Of a stretch of 64,000 nucleotides of DNA, positions 6,494 to 15,975 are shown piece after piece. Position numbers and translations under genes: made by a program. Under the pieces are notes generated by a model. The model made no database searches. It saw only the letters and a program-made list of their open reading frames with translations, and was not told the DNA's origin. Where the stretch lies: the NCBI RefSeq assembly GCF_000718085.1, contig NZ_JOEC01000004.1:1-64000 (forward strand), written 5' to 3'. The stretch's first letter is position 1, and each line of letters begins with the position of its first letter. The DNA comes from Mycetocola saprophilus (lineage in GTDB: Bacteria > Actinomycetota > Actinomycetes > Actinomycetales > Microbacteriaceae).

Positions 6494-6955
6494 TTAAGCG
6501 GTTTGGGCGATCTCGGCCGCCCGGATCACATCGTGCAGGGTCTCGCGCAGGTTGGTGAGTTCGGGCAGGCTCATCCCCAGCGCCTCGATGATGCGCGGGG
6601 GAATCTTGGTGGCCTGCGCGCGCAGGTCGCGCCCGGTTTCGGTGAGCTCGATATCGAGCACTCGCTCGTCCCGAGTGCTGCGGGTGCGCGTGATTAGGCC
6701 GGCGTTCTCCAGACGCTTGAGCAGCGGGGAGAGTGTCGGTGGCTCGAGGGCAAGAGCCACTCCGAGCTCCTTCACCGAGCGTGGGCTGGATTCCCAGAGG
6801 GCGAGCATCACCAGATATTGGGGATGGGTGAGGCCCAGTGGTTCGAGGATCGGGCGATAGAGAGCCAGCACGTTTCGAGAGGCCACCGCCAGGGCGAAGC
6901 AGACCTGGTTCTCGAGCGCGAGGAGGTCGTCTGGGGTGGTGGTGTTCTCTGACAT
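6494..6955 (-). CDS. ohrR: OhrR-type MarR regulator
   Basis: 153 aa from ATG 6955. The N-terminal ENQVCFAL holds the single redox-active Cys (about Cys19) of OhrR, followed by the hallmark LEPLGLTHPQYLVMLALWE and a MarR winged helix (LSPLLKRLENAGLITRTRS). OhrR represses peroxide-detoxification genes and is released on Cys oxidation by organic hydroperoxides. No ohr gene is adjacent; the divergent neighbour is a small Cys protein 38 bp away, so autoregulation of that gap is likely. Confidence 0.85.
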   Translation of the reverse strand: MSENTTTPDDLLALENQVCFALAVASRNVLALYRPILEPLGLTHPQYLVMLALWESSPRSVKELGVALALEPPTLSPLLKRLENAGLITRTRSTRDERVLDIELTETGRDLRAQATKIPPRIIEALGMSLPELTNLRETLHDVIRAAEIAQTA

Positions 6956-6992
6956 GTTCCCAGTGTAACAAAACAGGTGTACGCTAATAGTT

Positions 6993-7220
6993 ATGGCACG
7001 AACTAAAGGTGAGCCCGGGCCGATTCGGGCCGCGGGTGGCTTTACCAACTGGCTCAATGGAAAGCTGCGTCCCTACATTGGGCCGCCGCCCCTGGGCCCG
7101 TACAACGAGGAGCCGCTGCCGGATACGGCCGAGGCTGCCTGCCCTCTGTGTGGGCATCCGATGTCGCAGCATATCGTGGACCGTAGCGGCGAGCGTACCC
7201 AGCTGCACTGCCCCAAATAG
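6993..7220 (+). CDS. Small conserved protein with CxxC pair
   Basis: 75 aa. Pro/Gly-rich N terminus, then EAACPLCGHPMSQHIVDR and a terminal QLHCPK: one CxxC knuckle plus His and a last Cys suggest a single-metal zinc ribbon-like fold. Diverges from ohrR. A near-leaderless start is possible (TAATAG-like -10 just upstream). Function unknown. Confidence 0.7.
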   Translation: MARTKGEPGPIRAAGGFTNWLNGKLRPYIGPPPLGPYNEEPLPDTAEAACPLCGHPMSQHIVDRSGERTQLHCPK

Positions 7221-7227
7221 ACGCCTG

Positions 7228-7271
7228 ACATAACAAAGGTCGCACCCGGTTGGGTGCGACCTTTGTTATGT
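7228..7271. terminator. Bidirectional terminator
   Basis: Perfect 20-bp stem (ACATAACAAAGGTCGCACCC with its complement) around loop GGTT. A/T-rich stem ends give U-tracts on both strands. It serves the rightward Cys protein and the leftward aldo/keto reductase gene. Confidence 0.9.
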
Positions 7272-7354
7272 TGTTGGCTGTTCTATTGGCGGCGAGGAGC
7301 CGAGAACGAGGTCTGCGGCGTTTCCGGGTGCGTCGGAGCGCCGCGGGGAGCCGC

Positions 7355-8428
7355 CTAGAGGTTCGAGGAGCTCGCCCAGAGGTTCACGCCGGTGTCTCCG
7401 GTGCCCACGGCCTCGTCGATCTCGGCGAGTTCCTGTGCGGTGAATTCCAGGTTGTCGAGGGCACCGAGGTTCTCGTCCAGCTGCTTGATCGAGGAAACCC
7501 CGATCAGCGCGCTGGTGGCCCCACCGTCGCGCAGCACCCAGGCGATCGCCAGCTGGGCCAGGCTCTGGCCGCGACGCTGAGCGATCTCGTTGAGGGCGCG
7601 CAGACGGGCGATGTTGTCCTCGCTGAGGAAACCGTCCAGGAACGAGGTGCGTGCGGCCGAGGGGGCGGCGCTGGGGTCCTGCAGGTACTTATCGGTCAGC
7701 AGACCCTGGGCCAGCGGGGTGAAGGCGATCGAGCCGAGCCCGTTGGTCTTCAGGGTGTCCAGCAGGCCGTCCTCGACCCAGCGGTTGACCAGTGAGTAGG
7801 CGGGCTGGTGGATGACCAGCGGGGTGCCCAGCTCACGAGCCGCGGCGATCGCCCGCTCGGTCCGCTCGGCCGAGTAGGACGAGATGCCCACGTACAGTGC
7901 CTTGCCCTGACGCACGGCGGTGTCAAGGGCACCGATGGTCTCCTCGACCGGGGTATCGGGGTCCACGCGGTGCGAGTAGAAGATGTCCACGTAGTCGGTG
8001 CGCAGGCGCTCGAGCGACTCCTCGAGGCTGTTGAGCAGGTACTTACGGCCACCGAAGTTGCCGTAGGGGCCCGCCCAGTGCGGCCAGCCGGCCTTGGTCG
8101 AGACGATCAGCTCGCTGCGGTACGGCTTGAAGTCCGAGTGCAGCAGGCGGCCGAAGTTGTACTCGGCCGATCCGCCGGGAGGGCCGTAGTTATTGGCCAG
8201 GTCGAAGTGGGTGATGCCGCGATCAAACGCGTGGGTGAGGATCTCCCGCTGAGTATCAAACGGGCGGTTGTCACCAAAGTTGTACCAGAGGCCCAGGGAG
8301 ATCGGCGGCAGCAGCAACCCGCTGTTACCCACCCGTCGGTAGCCGAGGTGGGTGTAGCGGTCCGCGGCGGCGCGGTAGGGCTGGTGGATGTCGGGATCTT
8401 CGGCGCTGAAGCGAACCTCGTTGGTCAT
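7355..8428 (-). CDS. Aldo/keto reductase (MgrA/YghZ-like)
   Basis: 357 aa TIM-barrel NADPH oxidoreductase. Catalytic residues are visible: Asp and Tyr in FDLANNYGPP (near 75-83), Lys in VSTKAGW and His in YSHRVDPDTP. The AGPYGNFGGRKYLLNS segment and length are typical of the L-glyceraldehyde-3-phosphate reductase/YghZ group, which detoxifies reactive aldehydes. The ATG lies 2 nt after the stop of the acyl-CoA-dehydrogenase-like gene, so the two are one operon. Substrate is not determined by sequence. Confidence 0.9.
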   Translation of the reverse strand: MTNEVRFSAEDPDIHQPYRAAADRYTHLGYRRVGNSGLLLPPISLGLWYNFGDNRPFDTQREILTHAFDRGITHFDLANNYGPPGGSAEYNFGRLLHSDFKPYRSELIVSTKAGWPHWAGPYGNFGGRKYLLNSLEESLERLRTDYVDIFYSHRVDPDTPVEETIGALDTAVRQGKALYVGISSYSAERTERAIAAARELGTPLVIHQPAYSLVNRWVEDGLLDTLKTNGLGSIAFTPLAQGLLTDKYLQDPSAAPSAARTSFLDGFLSEDNIARLRALNEIAQRRGQSLAQLAIAWVLRDGGATSALIGVSSIKQLDENLGALDNLEFTAQELAEIDEAVGTGDTGVNLWASSSNL

Positions 8429-8430
8429 TG

Positions 8431-9267
8431 CTAGTCCTTCGTGATGTAGGTGGAGAGGGGGAGCAGGAACGAGGTGCCGGGAGCCGCGGGACCGGGCTCG
8501 ACCCTGCGGTAGTCGGCCACGTCGTGCAGGGTGGTCGCACGCACCTGACGGCGGATGGTCACCGGGGAGGTGGCCGGGGTGCAGCGCAGGTCGATGCGCG
8601 GGTTGGCCTCGGCGGCCGCATCCAGGGTGTTATCGGAGTGGGTGGTGCCGATCAGGTCACCGCGATCCACGGTGACCTCGGAGAAGCGCACCGGACCGGT
8701 CGAGGTGAGGCGGCTGGCACAGGCATCCCAGTCGCCCAGGTAGTGGGTGCCGGGGCGGCCGTGCTCGAGGATGATGGTGTGGAACCCGGAGGCCGTGCGC
8801 GCGCTGATCAGCATGACATCGCCCGCCGCAGCCCCCGGGCCGAGCATCGCGCGACCCTCAAGGCTGAAGGTGTCCGGTCCGGTGACCGTCAGGATCGGGG
8901 CGTCGGGGGCGGGCTCGGCGAGGGCCCAGATCCACTCCTCGGTGGCGCTTCGAGTTAGCCACGGGCAGCGCTCTCCCGAGGCCGCGGTGGTGACCAGCAG
9001 GGTCAGCGTGCGGTAGTGGTCGGCCAGGATGCGGGCGAGAACGTCATTGTGCTCGGCCAGGACCTGAACGACCTCGGTGCCCAGGCGCAGGGGTGCGCCG
9101 GTGCCGCCGTGCTCGCGGGGAATGGTGAGGGAGGCCAGGCCGCTCTCGCGCAGCAGATCCAGCGCGGCGCTCGGCTCGACGCCGCGTGCCTGCGCGGCCA
9201 CACGGGTGGCAACGGCTCGCCAGTGAGCCGGCGTAGCGGGGCTGGGGAGGATGCTGTTGGGGGTCAT
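8431..9267 (-). CDS. Acyl-CoA-dehydrogenase/DszC-like protein lacking the C-terminal bundle
   Basis: 278 aa from ATG 9267 (GGAG upstream), against about 390-410 for the family. The N-terminal helical domain (IPREHGGTGAPLRL, LAEHNDVLARILADHY) and middle beta domain are present to about residue 210. The next recognisable segment is the extreme C-terminal tail (RQVRATTLHDVADYRRVEPG), which in full-length flavin monooxygenases of the DszC/SfnB type follows a roughly 110-residue four-helix bundle. That bundle, which holds FAD contacts and the tetramer interface, is missing in frame. Activity is doubtful unless a partner supplies it. Confidence 0.75.
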   Translation of the reverse strand: MTPNSILPSPATPAHWRAVATRVAAQARGVEPSAALDLLRESGLASLTIPREHGGTGAPLRLGTEVVQVLAEHNDVLARILADHYRTLTLLVTTAASGERCPWLTRSATEEWIWALAEPAPDAPILTVTGPDTFSLEGRAMLGPGAAAGDVMLISARTASGFHTIILEHGRPGTHYLGDWDACASRLTSTGPVRFSEVTVDRGDLIGTTHSDNTLDAAAEANPRIDLRCTPATSPVTIRRQVRATTLHDVADYRRVEPGPAAPGTSFLLPLSTYITKD

Positions 9268-9424
9268 CGTTCGCTCCAGGGTTGATGGTCTGTGCCCCGA
9301 ACCTAACAGGGCTGGCAGTGGCTGCCAAGAGGGTGTGTAACACGAACGGTTGGATTCGATCAGTATGACTAAACATGACCTGTTATGACAATCCGCGGTT
9401 GCGGGCGGTCGAACCGCTATTGTC

Positions 9425-9874
9425 ATGGGTATGGTGTTGCGTCGCTATCGCTGGTCGATGATCCTGGCTGTGCCGGCCGGGTTTGTGATCGGTGTGGTGT
9501 GGGGAATGATGCTCACCGGGGGAGACCTGGTCGCCTGGGGTGAGTTTGTGTTGTCGCTCGGGTGGTTTTCTGCCTTTATAGCGGCGCTGGCCGCGTTCGG
9601 ATTATTTCTGGGGGTGCACCTCGGGGACCGAGAGCTTGGGCGTCGGATCGGATCCCGGGTGTTGCTCGGAGCCGCCGGTGCCGCGGGAGTTGTCTTTACG
9701 ACGTTACTCCTGACTGGCCTGGTCACACAGATTGTTGCTAATCCAGGGTATGCGAATCCGCTGGCTTTTGTGGTGCTGTGGGCGATTCCGGTTTCGCTCG
9801 CGGCGGGGGCCGTGGCGGCGGTCGCCGTGCTGGCCACCGATGCCGGGTATCGAAAGCTGCGGATCCTCGCATGA
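9425..9874 (+). CDS. Four-helix membrane protein, copy 1
   Basis: 149 aa with four hydrophobic helices (about 12-32, 43-64, 82-103, 117-140). No named family. It overlaps the next gene by 4 nt (ATGA), and the two proteins are similar: both begin with Arg-Tyr-rich residues then PxGFVxG, and both carry LGDR-L in the loop after helix 2. Likely a tandem duplicate pair forming a heteromeric membrane complex. ATG at 9431 is an alternative start. Confidence 0.7.
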   Translation: MGMVLRRYRWSMILAVPAGFVIGVVWGMMLTGGDLVAWGEFVLSLGWFSAFIAALAAFGLFLGVHLGDRELGRRIGSRVLLGAAGAAGVVFTTLLLTGLVTQIVANPGYANPLAFVVLWAIPVSLAAGAVAAVAVLATDAGYRKLRILA

Positions 9875-10344
9875 TCCCGGGGCGCGAGACGGTGTGGAGG
9901 CGGTACTGGCCGCTGGCCCTGATCGCGCTGCCCGAGGGGTTTGTGCTGGGCGGCCTCTACGGTTTGGTGACCGTGGGGGTCGCGAGTCCCGCCCAGCTCT
10001 GGCCCACCTTTGCCGGGTTTGGTCTGGGTGGACTGCTGTTTACGGTGCCCGCGGTGATGGGATCGGCGCTCGCCCTGTGGCTGGGGGATCGTGGCCTACG
10101 TCACACCCTGCGAGCCCGGGCGCTCCTCTCTGCCCTGGGGGCGGTCCTTGGGGTTGCCGTGATGGTCCTGGTGTTGGAGCTGGTGACGAGTCTGCAGGTG
10201 GTGGGACAGGACTTCGGACTGCGCTCGGTGCTGATCGTGGTGGTCCCGCTGGTGGGGCTTCCGGCTGCGCTGGTTGCGGCAGGTTCCGTGGTCGCCTGGG
10301 AGTGGCGGTTGAGGCCGCGAAAGCCGCATCCGGCCACGGTCTAA
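9871..10344 (+). CDS. Four-helix membrane protein, copy 2
   Basis: 157 aa from the ATGA junction at 9871. Hydrophobic helices near 12-32, 43-65, 82-105 and 118-142, ending in a basic tail RLRPRKPHP. It matches copy 1 in spacing and key residues (WRRYWPLALIALPEGFVLGG compares with copy 1's RRYRWSMILAVPAGFVIGV). Co-translated with copy 1. Function unknown. Confidence 0.7.
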   Translation: MIPGRETVWRRYWPLALIALPEGFVLGGLYGLVTVGVASPAQLWPTFAGFGLGGLLFTVPAVMGSALALWLGDRGLRHTLRARALLSALGAVLGVAVMVLVLELVTSLQVVGQDFGLRSVLIVVVPLVGLPAALVAAGSVVAWEWRLRPRKPHPATV

Positions 10345-10467
10345 AAATCCGCGGAATCACGCGCGACACGTCGAAGAAAAGCCTCGATTGGCGCGAGCTA
10401 AAAAGCTGCGCTAAGCTATCTAACGGCCCGAGGGTGAGAAACAAGCCCGAGGCCACAACTGAAAAAT

Positions 10468-10543
10468 GCGCCCGTAGCTCAACGGATAGAGCATCTGACT
10501 ACGGATCAGAAGGTTGGGGGTTCGAATCCCTCCGGGCGCACCA
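10468..10543 (+). tRNA. tRNA-Arg (anticodon ACG)
   Basis: 76-nt cloverleaf: acceptor GCGCCCG/CGGGCGC, D-arm GCTC..GAGC, anticodon stem TCTGA/TCAGA with loop CTACGGA (anticodon ACG), T-loop TTCGAAT, discriminator A and encoded CCA. Confidence 0.95.
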
Positions 10544-10548
10544 TATGA

Positions 10549-10583
10549 AAAGAGCCTCATCGAAAGATGAGGCTCTTTCGTTT
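10549..10583 (+). terminator. Terminator of tRNA-Arg
   Basis: AAAGAGCCTCATC, loop GAAA, GATGAGGCTCTTT, then CGTTT. Perfect 13-bp stem starting 6 nt after the tRNA. Confidence 0.9.
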
Positions 10584-10648
10584 AACACCAGTTCGGTTAC
10601 CCCCGGGCGGATCATTCCGGTAGCCTCAGAAAAGGGCATCACATCGTT

Positions 10649-10942
10649 GTGTGTGCGGGAGCCGGAGGAAACATCAAGACTGACTTGAAAACGATGTTTA
10701 CGAAGCCTGTTGACTGGAAAGATCCTCGAAAAATCGGCTTTTTCCTGGGGTTTTTGTGGAGCATCACCATCCTTGGAACCCTGATTGGTTTTCTCATCCA
10801 ATCGGCTCTGGGGAGTCGCGTGTGGGCGGAGGTGCCCGCTGCAATGCTTCCTGTGTTTCTCGGGGTGTCGGTCGGATATGGTCTGCTTTTGCTGGCCAGT
10901 TTTCTCTACTCGAGGCAGCGCTCTCGAAATCATGACTCCTGA
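10649..10942 (+). CDS. Small two-helix membrane protein
   Basis: 97 aa with two hydrophobic segments (about 29-50 and 64-88) and a basic tail (RQRSRNHDS). The start is uncertain: GTG 10649 lacks a ribosome site; GGAGG at 10664 could serve TTG 10685; ATG 10694 begins MFTKPVDWKDPRKIGFF. Codons are less GC-rich than in most of the window, like the IMP dehydrogenase gene that follows. Function unknown. Confidence 0.6.
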   Translation: MCAGAGGNIKTDLKTMFTKPVDWKDPRKIGFFLGFLWSITILGTLIGFLIQSALGSRVWAEVPAAMLPVFLGVSVGYGLLLLASFLYSRQRSRNHDS

Positions 10943-10985
10943 TTTCACGTGAGGTGTCGGGCGAAGAGCCGAGGCCGCCTACCCG

Positions 10986-12660
<1,675 letters not shown>

Positions 12661-12682
12661 ATCGTTAACGTATCGCAAATCA

Positions 12683-12697
12683 TTTGTGAACCACAAA
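12683..12697. promoter_or_regulatory. Putative MarR operator
   Basis: Perfect inverted repeat TTTGTG-AAC-CACAAA (plus strand), 23 bp upstream of the MarR start and 62 bp upstream of the divergent mug gene. Position and form suit autoregulation. Confidence 0.55.
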
Positions 12698-12758
12698 CTA
12701 TTTAGTGTGCCGGAGGGAAGGCTTCCGGAGGATGGCGGCGAGGGGATAGCCTGGGCAG

Positions 12759-13394
12759 ATGAGCACTCGCCGTCCCTCCCCGCTGCGTGGGGAAAAACCC
12801 ACTCGGGAGGATCTCCCGCGATTTGCCACCGACAACCCGAATGTGATCGACGACGTCATCGCCGAGGATGCGGACCTGCGTCTGCTGATTGTCGGGGTCA
12901 ACCCGGGACTGTGGACCGCCGCGGTGAACGCGCCGTTTGCGCATCCGGGGAACCGGTTTTGGCCGGCGCTTGAGCGGGCGGGACTCACCGGCTACCGGAT
13001 TGACACCGCGCGGGGGCTCAGTGCCGCCGATGAACACCACCTGCACGATCGCGGGATCGGGATCACCAACCTGGTCGGGCGAGCGAGTGTGCGTGCCGAC
13101 GAGCTCACCCGGGAGGAACTGCAAGCCGGCGGAGAGCGCCTGGTGCGGCGGTTGCCCGAGCTGGCACCGCGGGCCGTAGCGATCGCCGGTATCACCTCGT
13201 TTCGCACCGCGTTTGGGTTGCCTCGGGCGGCGATGGGGCGCCAGGACACCGCGCTGATCCCCGGCTGGCCCGCAGACATCCCACTCTGGGTGGTGCCGCA
13301 GCCCAGCGGACTTAACGCCCACGAGACCATCGATACGCTTGCTCAGAAGTGGCGTGAGGTGTGGGCCGAGGGTGGCTGCGGAGAAAACGCCTAG
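12759..13394 (+). CDS. mug: G/U mismatch-specific DNA glycosylase
   Basis: 211 aa, family 2 uracil-DNA glycosylase. It removes uracil or ethenocytosine opposite guanine. Motif 1 LLIVGVNPGLWTA (Asn near residue 49, catalytic water) and motif 2 PQPSGLNAH (near 184) are both present, with the FAHPGNRFWPAL pocket segment between. Monocistronic and divergent from the MarR/IMPDH operon. Confidence 0.92.
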   Translation: MSTRRPSPLRGEKPTREDLPRFATDNPNVIDDVIAEDADLRLLIVGVNPGLWTAAVNAPFAHPGNRFWPALERAGLTGYRIDTARGLSAADEHHLHDRGIGITNLVGRASVRADELTREELQAGGERLVRRLPELAPRAVAIAGITSFRTAFGLPRAAMGRQDTALIPGWPADIPLWVVPQPSGLNAHETIDTLAQKWREVWAEGGCGENA

Positions 13395-13481
13395 ATCCCG
13401 CCTCGCTCGGGCTGGACGATCGGTTTTGACCGGCGGACGATCGGTTGGGTGCGCGCGGCCGCCGCGCGCCAGAATCAAAAT

Positions 13482-14693
13482 ATGACAGTACCCGTAGCAT
13501 CGCACCTTCCCGCGCGCACAGCGTGGGGCGCCATCGTGATCATGATGGCGACCAGCTTTATTCTCGTGACGGCCGAGTTCCTCCCGCCGAGCCTGCTCCC
13601 CACCATGGCCGCCTCGCTTGGCATCACCGAGGGACAGGCCGGACAGGCCGTGACCGCAACCGCGATCATCGGATTCTTTACCGCCCCCACCATCGGCATC
13701 ATCTTCCCCCGGCTGGACCGGCGCAACCTGCTGGCCGTGCTTGCGGCCGCCGCCGCGGTCTCCAACCTCCTGGTGGCGATCGCGCCCAACCTCGCCCTGC
13801 TGCTGATCGCCCGCCTCATCCTGGGCGCGGCCATCGGCGGTTTCTGGGCCATGTCCATCGCCGTGGCCGCCCGCCTCTCCGAACCGCGACACCTGGGCCG
13901 TGCCCTGATGCTGGTCAACACCGGCACCACCGTCGCCACCGTCGCCGGGGTTCCGCTGGGCATCTACCTCGGCTCCATCTTCGACTGGCGCGTGGTCTTC
14001 GCGGCCGCCGCGATCATTTCGCTCGTGGTAGCCGCCGCGCTGCGCATCGTCCTGCCGCCGGTGGCTCCGGCCTCGGCCACCGGATTCCGCGCCCTCGGCG
14101 ACACCCTGAAGGTGCCCGGCATGCCGCTGGGACTGCTCGGTCACGTCCTGGTGACCCTCGGCCACTTCGCCGCCTTCACCTATATTCGCCTGGCCCTCGA
14201 ACGGCTCCCCGATATCGGGGCCGGCGAGATCGCCGTGCTGCTCGCGGTGTTTGGCGTGGGCGGGGTCCTCGGCAACTTCATCATCGGACTGCTCGTGGAC
14301 CGCCACCTCACGGTCATGCGATTCCTGGTGCCCGCCTTCATCGGTGGCGGCATCGCCGTGGTCACGATCTTCCCCACCCAGCTCTGGGTGGTGGCGGTGG
14401 CCGTGGGAATCTGGGGACTGGGATTTGGGGCCTGGCTGCTCGTGGTCTCCACCTGGATGGGTCGCCTCGCCCCCGAGCGCATGGAGGCCGGCGGCGGACT
14501 GCTGGTGGCCGGATTCCAGCTGGCGATCACCATCGGCGCGGGCATCGGCGGCCTGATCGTGGACGGCGCGGGCATCACCGTGACCCTCGCCGCGGCCGCC
14601 GCCTCGGCCCTGATCGGCGGCCTGATCTTCGGACTGGTGCGCCAGAGCGCGGCCGTTCCCGAGCGTGAGGCCGAGGCCGTAGCGGTGGGTTAG
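13482..14693 (+). CDS. MFS drug-type efflux transporter
   Basis: 403 aa from ATG 13482. Twelve hydrophobic segments of the DHA1 (AraJ/YdhP-like) drug:H+ antiporter group. VTAEFLPPSLLPTMA in the first helix pair, ILGAAIGGFWAMS in helix 4 and GVPLGIYLGSIFDWR (motif C region) are recognisable. Substrate unknown. Convergent with the AraC-type gene, with a strong shared hairpin between them. Confidence 0.88.
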   Translation: MTVPVASHLPARTAWGAIVIMMATSFILVTAEFLPPSLLPTMAASLGITEGQAGQAVTATAIIGFFTAPTIGIIFPRLDRRNLLAVLAAAAAVSNLLVAIAPNLALLLIARLILGAAIGGFWAMSIAVAARLSEPRHLGRALMLVNTGTTVATVAGVPLGIYLGSIFDWRVVFAAAAIISLVVAAALRIVLPPVAPASATGFRALGDTLKVPGMPLGLLGHVLVTLGHFAAFTYIRLALERLPDIGAGEIAVLLAVFGVGGVLGNFIIGLLVDRHLTVMRFLVPAFIGGGIAVVTIFPTQLWVVAVAVGIWGLGFGAWLLVVSTWMGRLAPERMEAGGGLLVAGFQLAITIGAGIGGLIVDGAGITVTLAAAAASALIGGLIFGLVRQSAAVPEREAEAVAVG

Positions 14694-14706
14694 CCGCTCG
14701 CCCGGG

Positions 14707-14749
14707 GATGCCCGGCGGGATCCGGTGGAGACCGGTCCCGCCGGGCATC
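14707..14749. terminator. Terminator after the MFS gene
   Basis: GATGCCCGGCGGGA (14707-14720) pairs perfectly with TCCCGCCGGGCATC (14736-14749). GC-rich 14-bp stem without a T-run, between convergent genes. Confidence 0.75.
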
Positions 14750-14767
14750 GCCGCATGTGGGGTGGTA

Positions 14768-14860
14768 CCTACGCCGCGGGCGAGCCGATGCCGAGTCGAT
14801 GCCGGGGCCTGCGCCGATGCCGAGTCGATGCCGAGCCGATGCCGGGCCTACGCCGCGGGC
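14768..14860. repeat. Repeated gene end and GATGCCGAGTC repeats
   Basis: The 3' end of the AraC-type gene including its stop (CCTACGCCGCGGGC, 14847-14860) recurs 79 bp downstream (14768-14781). Between the copies are several tandem units related to GCCGATGCCGAGTC. Confidence 0.6.
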
Positions 14861-15744
14861 TGCGATGTGCCGCGCCGGCGCTCGCGCCACACGGCCGGGG
14901 CGGAACCGGTGTGCCGACGGAAGGCGCGGCTAAACCCCGCCTCGGACTCGTATCCCAGGCGTCGGGCGGTATCCGAGACGCTGAGACCCTGCCGCGCGAG
15001 CAGGTCCATGCCCGCCTCCATCCGCACCCCGGTCAGATAAGAGGCCGGAGTCTGACCCACCAGGGTGTGAAAGCGTTCGGCGAAGGACGAGCGGGACATG
15101 GCGGCGACCCGGGCCAGGTCCTGCACGCTCCAGGCCCGGCCGGGTTCGGCGTGCAGGGCGTCGAGCGCGCGGGAGATATACGGGTCGGCAACCCGGTGCA
15201 GCCACCGCTCGGGGGCACACCCCAGTTCGACCCACTGGCGTACCAGCGCCGAGGCGATCATGTTGGTCATCAGCCCGCACACCACCAGGTCGCCATCCCG
15301 ACGAGGCTTGGAAATCCCCGCCTCGGCGGCGCTCAGCACGCACCGCGCCATCGACTCGATCAGCAGGGCCAGGTTGGGTTCGTGTTCGTGAAACCGGGTC
15401 ACCAGGAGCGCATCGGGAAAGAGCCCCAGCGTGTTCTGGCTGGGATCCGCCGCGGCGAAGGTGACGCTGATGACCTCCGAGTTCGTCCCGGCGCGCACCT
15501 CGTGCAGACCGCCACGTGGATAGAACAGTACGTCGCCGGCATCGAGCTCGATCCACTCGGATCCCACCCGCATCGATGCCGTGCCCGAGGACAGGTAGGA
15601 GAAACCGGGGGTGTCTACCGGGGAGAGCACCCGCTCGCCCGAGGAATACCGTGTCCGGTGCGATTCGGACAGGACCCATTCGAGCGACGCAAGCGCGCGA
15701 TCCAGGGCCCCATAGACGGGCACGGCTTCCAGGGTGGGTGACAT
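14848..15744 (-). CDS. AraC-family regulator with cupin sensor
   Basis: 298 aa. Residues about 25-95 are a cupin-like sensor (FSYLSSGTASMRVGSEWIEL, DAGDVLFYPRGGLHEV), and residues about 195-295 the two-HTH AraC DNA-binding domain (WSVQDLARVAAMSRSSFAER, RLGYESEAGFSRAFRRHTG). This architecture is that of AraC_binding_2 regulators, often controlling adjacent MFS genes; the convergent MFS gene is a plausible target. Confidence 0.88.
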   Translation of the reverse strand: MSPTLEAVPVYGALDRALASLEWVLSESHRTRYSSGERVLSPVDTPGFSYLSSGTASMRVGSEWIELDAGDVLFYPRGGLHEVRAGTNSEVISVTFAAADPSQNTLGLFPDALLVTRFHEHEPNLALLIESMARCVLSAAEAGISKPRRDGDLVVCGLMTNMIASALVRQWVELGCAPERWLHRVADPYISRALDALHAEPGRAWSVQDLARVAAMSRSSFAERFHTLVGQTPASYLTGVRMEAGMDLLARQGLSVSDTARRLGYESEAGFSRAFRRHTGSAPAVWRERRRGTSQPAA

Positions 15745-15773
15745 GTTTCATTCAACCGGATTCCGGGGGCGGG

Positions 15774-15975
15774 TTATTCCCCGGATGCGGGCCGCCGCCG
15801 CGAGAGCGCCGCACCGAGTCCAAGCAGCAGCGCGATGGCCGCGCCGAATACGGGCACGCTGAAACCCAGGCCGGTCGAGGCCAGCGCCGGGTTTTGCGTG
15901 GCACCGCCCGCGGTAACCGGGCTGCTCAGCGTCGAGAGATCGGTGATGTGGTTATGTGCATTCCCTCGATTGGGT
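15774..15975 (-). pseudogene. Orphan LAXTG cell-wall sorting signal
   Basis: The open frame ends NPALASTGLGFSVPVFG, then a hydrophobic stretch, then SRRRPASGE and TAA. LASTG fits the LAXTG motif used by class E sortases of high-GC Gram-positives, followed by the expected membrane helix and Arg tail. It has no start codon and sits directly after the beta-lactamase stop in a different frame. It is either the frameshifted anchor of that enzyme or a relic of a lost surface protein. Confidence 0.6.

Noticed and set aside
12759..14668. Long Gly/His/Arg-rich frames antisense to mug and the MFS gene (up to 684 aa)
   Set aside because: These are GC-rich shadow frames with no start signals or folded-protein composition, opposite genes with clear family motifs.
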